A DNA stretch of 44,290 bases from Rhodoferax sp. (GTDB lineage: Bacteria > Pseudomonadota > Gammaproteobacteria > Burkholderiales > Burkholderiaceae_C): positions 1 through 44,290 of the forward strand of contig NZ_JAQURE010000025.1 of NCBI RefSeq assembly GCF_028715765.1. Direction: 5' to 3'. Positions 43,530 to 44,290 of the stretch are shown piece by piece; the stretch's first letter is position 1; the number at the start of each line of letters is the position of its first letter. The notes under the pieces were generated by a model. That model was not told the origin of the DNA. It saw nothing but the letters and a program-made list of their open reading frames with translations, and searched no databases. The position numbers and the translations under genes are program-made.

Positions 43530-44017
43530 TGATGCTGAGTTACGAATCCATTCAAAGCTTTTTGTACCAGGAAGCCCGCGCCCTTGACGAGCGCCGCTGG
43601 GATGACTGGTTGGCGTTCTACGCGCCGGACGTCGAGTTCTACATGCCGTCCTGGGACGATGACGGTGAGCTCACCACCGATCCGCAAAAAGAAGTCTCGC
43701 TGATCTATTACCCCAGCCGCGCCGGTCTGGAAGACCGCATTTTCCGCATCGAGACCGAGCGCGCCGCTTCGGCGATTCCCGACACCCGTGTCGGTCATGC
43801 GGTGAACAACATTGAAGTGCTCAAGCAGGACGAAAACAGTGTGGAAGTGCGCTTCAACTGGACCACACACGCTTACCGCTACAGCATTGTCGACGTGTAT
43901 TTTGGCCACTCCACCTACACCATTGACACCTCGGGTGCCAAGCCGGTGATCAAGCGCAAGTACGTGGTGCTAAAAAACGACCGCATCCACCATTGGCTCG
44001 ACGTCTACCACATCTGA
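43529..44017 (+). CDS. benB: Benzoate 1,2-dioxygenase, small (beta) subunit
   Basis: The 162-residue SnoaL-like beta subunit contains SFLYQEARALDERRWDDWLA and VDVYFGHSTYTIDT, typical of BenB/XylY. It is structural and forms the alpha3beta3 hexamer with BenA. Two consecutive ATG codons (43529 and 43532) are possible starts, the first overlapping the benA stop, with GGAGAA in the benA end as binding site. Confidence 0.94.
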   Translation: MMLSYESIQSFLYQEARALDERRWDDWLAFYAPDVEFYMPSWDDDGELTTDPQKEVSLIYYPSRAGLEDRIFRIETERAASAIPDTRVGHAVNNIEVLKQDENSVEVRFNWTTHAYRYSIVDVYFGHSTYTIDTSGAKPVIKRKYVVLKNDRIHHWLDVYHI

Positions 44018-44062
44018 TTTCATCCAATAGCCCTCTGCCACTTTTCATAGGAAACCGCTCTC

Positions 44063-44173
44063 ATGTCATACAACATTGCGCTGCAGTTCGAAGACGGTGT
44101 CTCGCGCATCATCCCCTGCGATGCCGACGAACTGGTCTGCGACGCCGCTTACCGGGCCAAGATGGCTAAATGA
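44063..44173 (+). pseudogene. benC: benC (dioxygenase reductase), truncated after about 34 codons
   Basis: The ATG at 44063, 45 bases after benB, opens a frame with the N-terminus of BenC: SYNIALQFEDGVSRIIPCDA then ELVCDAAYRAKM. In BenC this is followed by the ferredoxin motif with its four cysteines and the FAD/NAD reductase domains. Here similarity breaks off at about 44165 and a TGA follows at 44171-44173, giving 36 codons. No cluster cysteines remain, so the product cannot be a reductase. The sequence to the window end is not BenC. Confidence 0.85.
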
Positions 44174-44290
44174 GCCCATCCCCTCGAAAAGGTAAAACGA
44201 GCGGATTTCCCCAATGAAAGAGTGACACGATATTTGCTGAAATCGCTTGATCCAGCAATGTAATGTCAGCCACCCCAGGAAAAATCAACA
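44166..44290. other. Foreign sequence after the benC break
   Basis: The last 125 bases have higher AT content, no BenC-like translation in any frame and no continuation of the operon. An insertion element or other rearrangement starting near 44165 is the likely cause, but no terminal repeat can be verified because the window ends. Confidence 0.55.

Noticed and set aside
1..44290. tRNA or rRNA genes
   Set aside because: I looked for tRNA-like cloverleaf segments and rRNA signatures in the gaps and saw none, but a covariance-model search was not possible.

Overview
The window looks like a chromosomal or large-plasmid segment of a betaproteobacterium of the Comamonadaceae (Rhodoferax, Polaromonas or Comamonas-like). 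The grounds are the gene order of the phenol cluster, which matches the aph cluster of Comamonas testosteroni as I remember it, the protein styles, and a small palindromic repeat (28162-28214) that I associate with Comamonadaceae. No database search was possible, so all names rest on recognised motifs, lengths and gene order.

Layout. (1) 1-5.6 kb is a mobile-element graveyard: a partial operon end, two IS66-type transposase remnants in opposite orientation, two clusters of a 20-bp direct repeat, a transposase tail, an orphan two-repeat type I-E CRISPR, and a triple-PAS GGDEF diguanylate cyclase. (2) 5.6-9.1 kb holds an apparently intact IS110-family transposase gene, a stand-alone 207-residue tyrosine recombinase and a pirin remnant. 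(3) 9.1-13.8 kb is ordinary-looking: a LysR regulator divergent from a small NAD(P) oxidoreductase, a DODA-type dioxygenase, an esterase, a hypothetical gene ending in a strong hairpin, and a TRIC/UPF0126 channel. (4) 14.2-33.4 kb is the phenol meta-cleavage block. A GntR regulator and a DmpR-type sigma-54 activator face dmpKLMNOP, dmpQ, dmpB and an outer-membrane channel; then come a LysR gene, a GlcG/HbpS-like gene and dmpC, D, E, two unexpected genes (ABM-domain membrane protein, SDR), then dmpF, G, H, I. (5) 33.6-37.1 kb is a full-length pyruvate carboxylase. (6) 37.1-44.2 kb is a benzoate block: benE and a second DmpR-like activator on the minus strand, and, divergently, an exported M20 amidohydrolase, benA, benB and a benC that breaks off after about 34 recognisable codons.

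How it works together (inference from known families). Phenol is taken up (possibly through the SphA-type channel), hydroxylated to catechol by DmpKLMNOP, and cleaved by DmpB, which DmpQ keeps reduced. The semialdehyde is processed by DmpC/I/H or DmpD, then DmpE/G/F, to pyruvate and acetyl-CoA. Pyruvate carboxylase could turn that pyruvate into oxaloacetate so that both products enter the TCA cycle. In the other arm, an exported aminoacylase/hippuricase-like enzyme could release benzoate for BenE and BenAB, but benC is broken here, so this ben operon needs an electron donor from elsewhere.

Regulatory highlights. Good -24/-12 sigma-54 promoters lie in front of both dmpK (GG 16923-16924, GC 16935-16936) and the amidohydrolase-ben operon (GG 40623-40624, GC 40635-40636). 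The dmpK promoter is preceded by two similar palindromes spaced exactly 63 bp. A REP-like stem-loop forms the last codons of dmpK and recurs in front of pyc with changes inside the stem that keep it paired.
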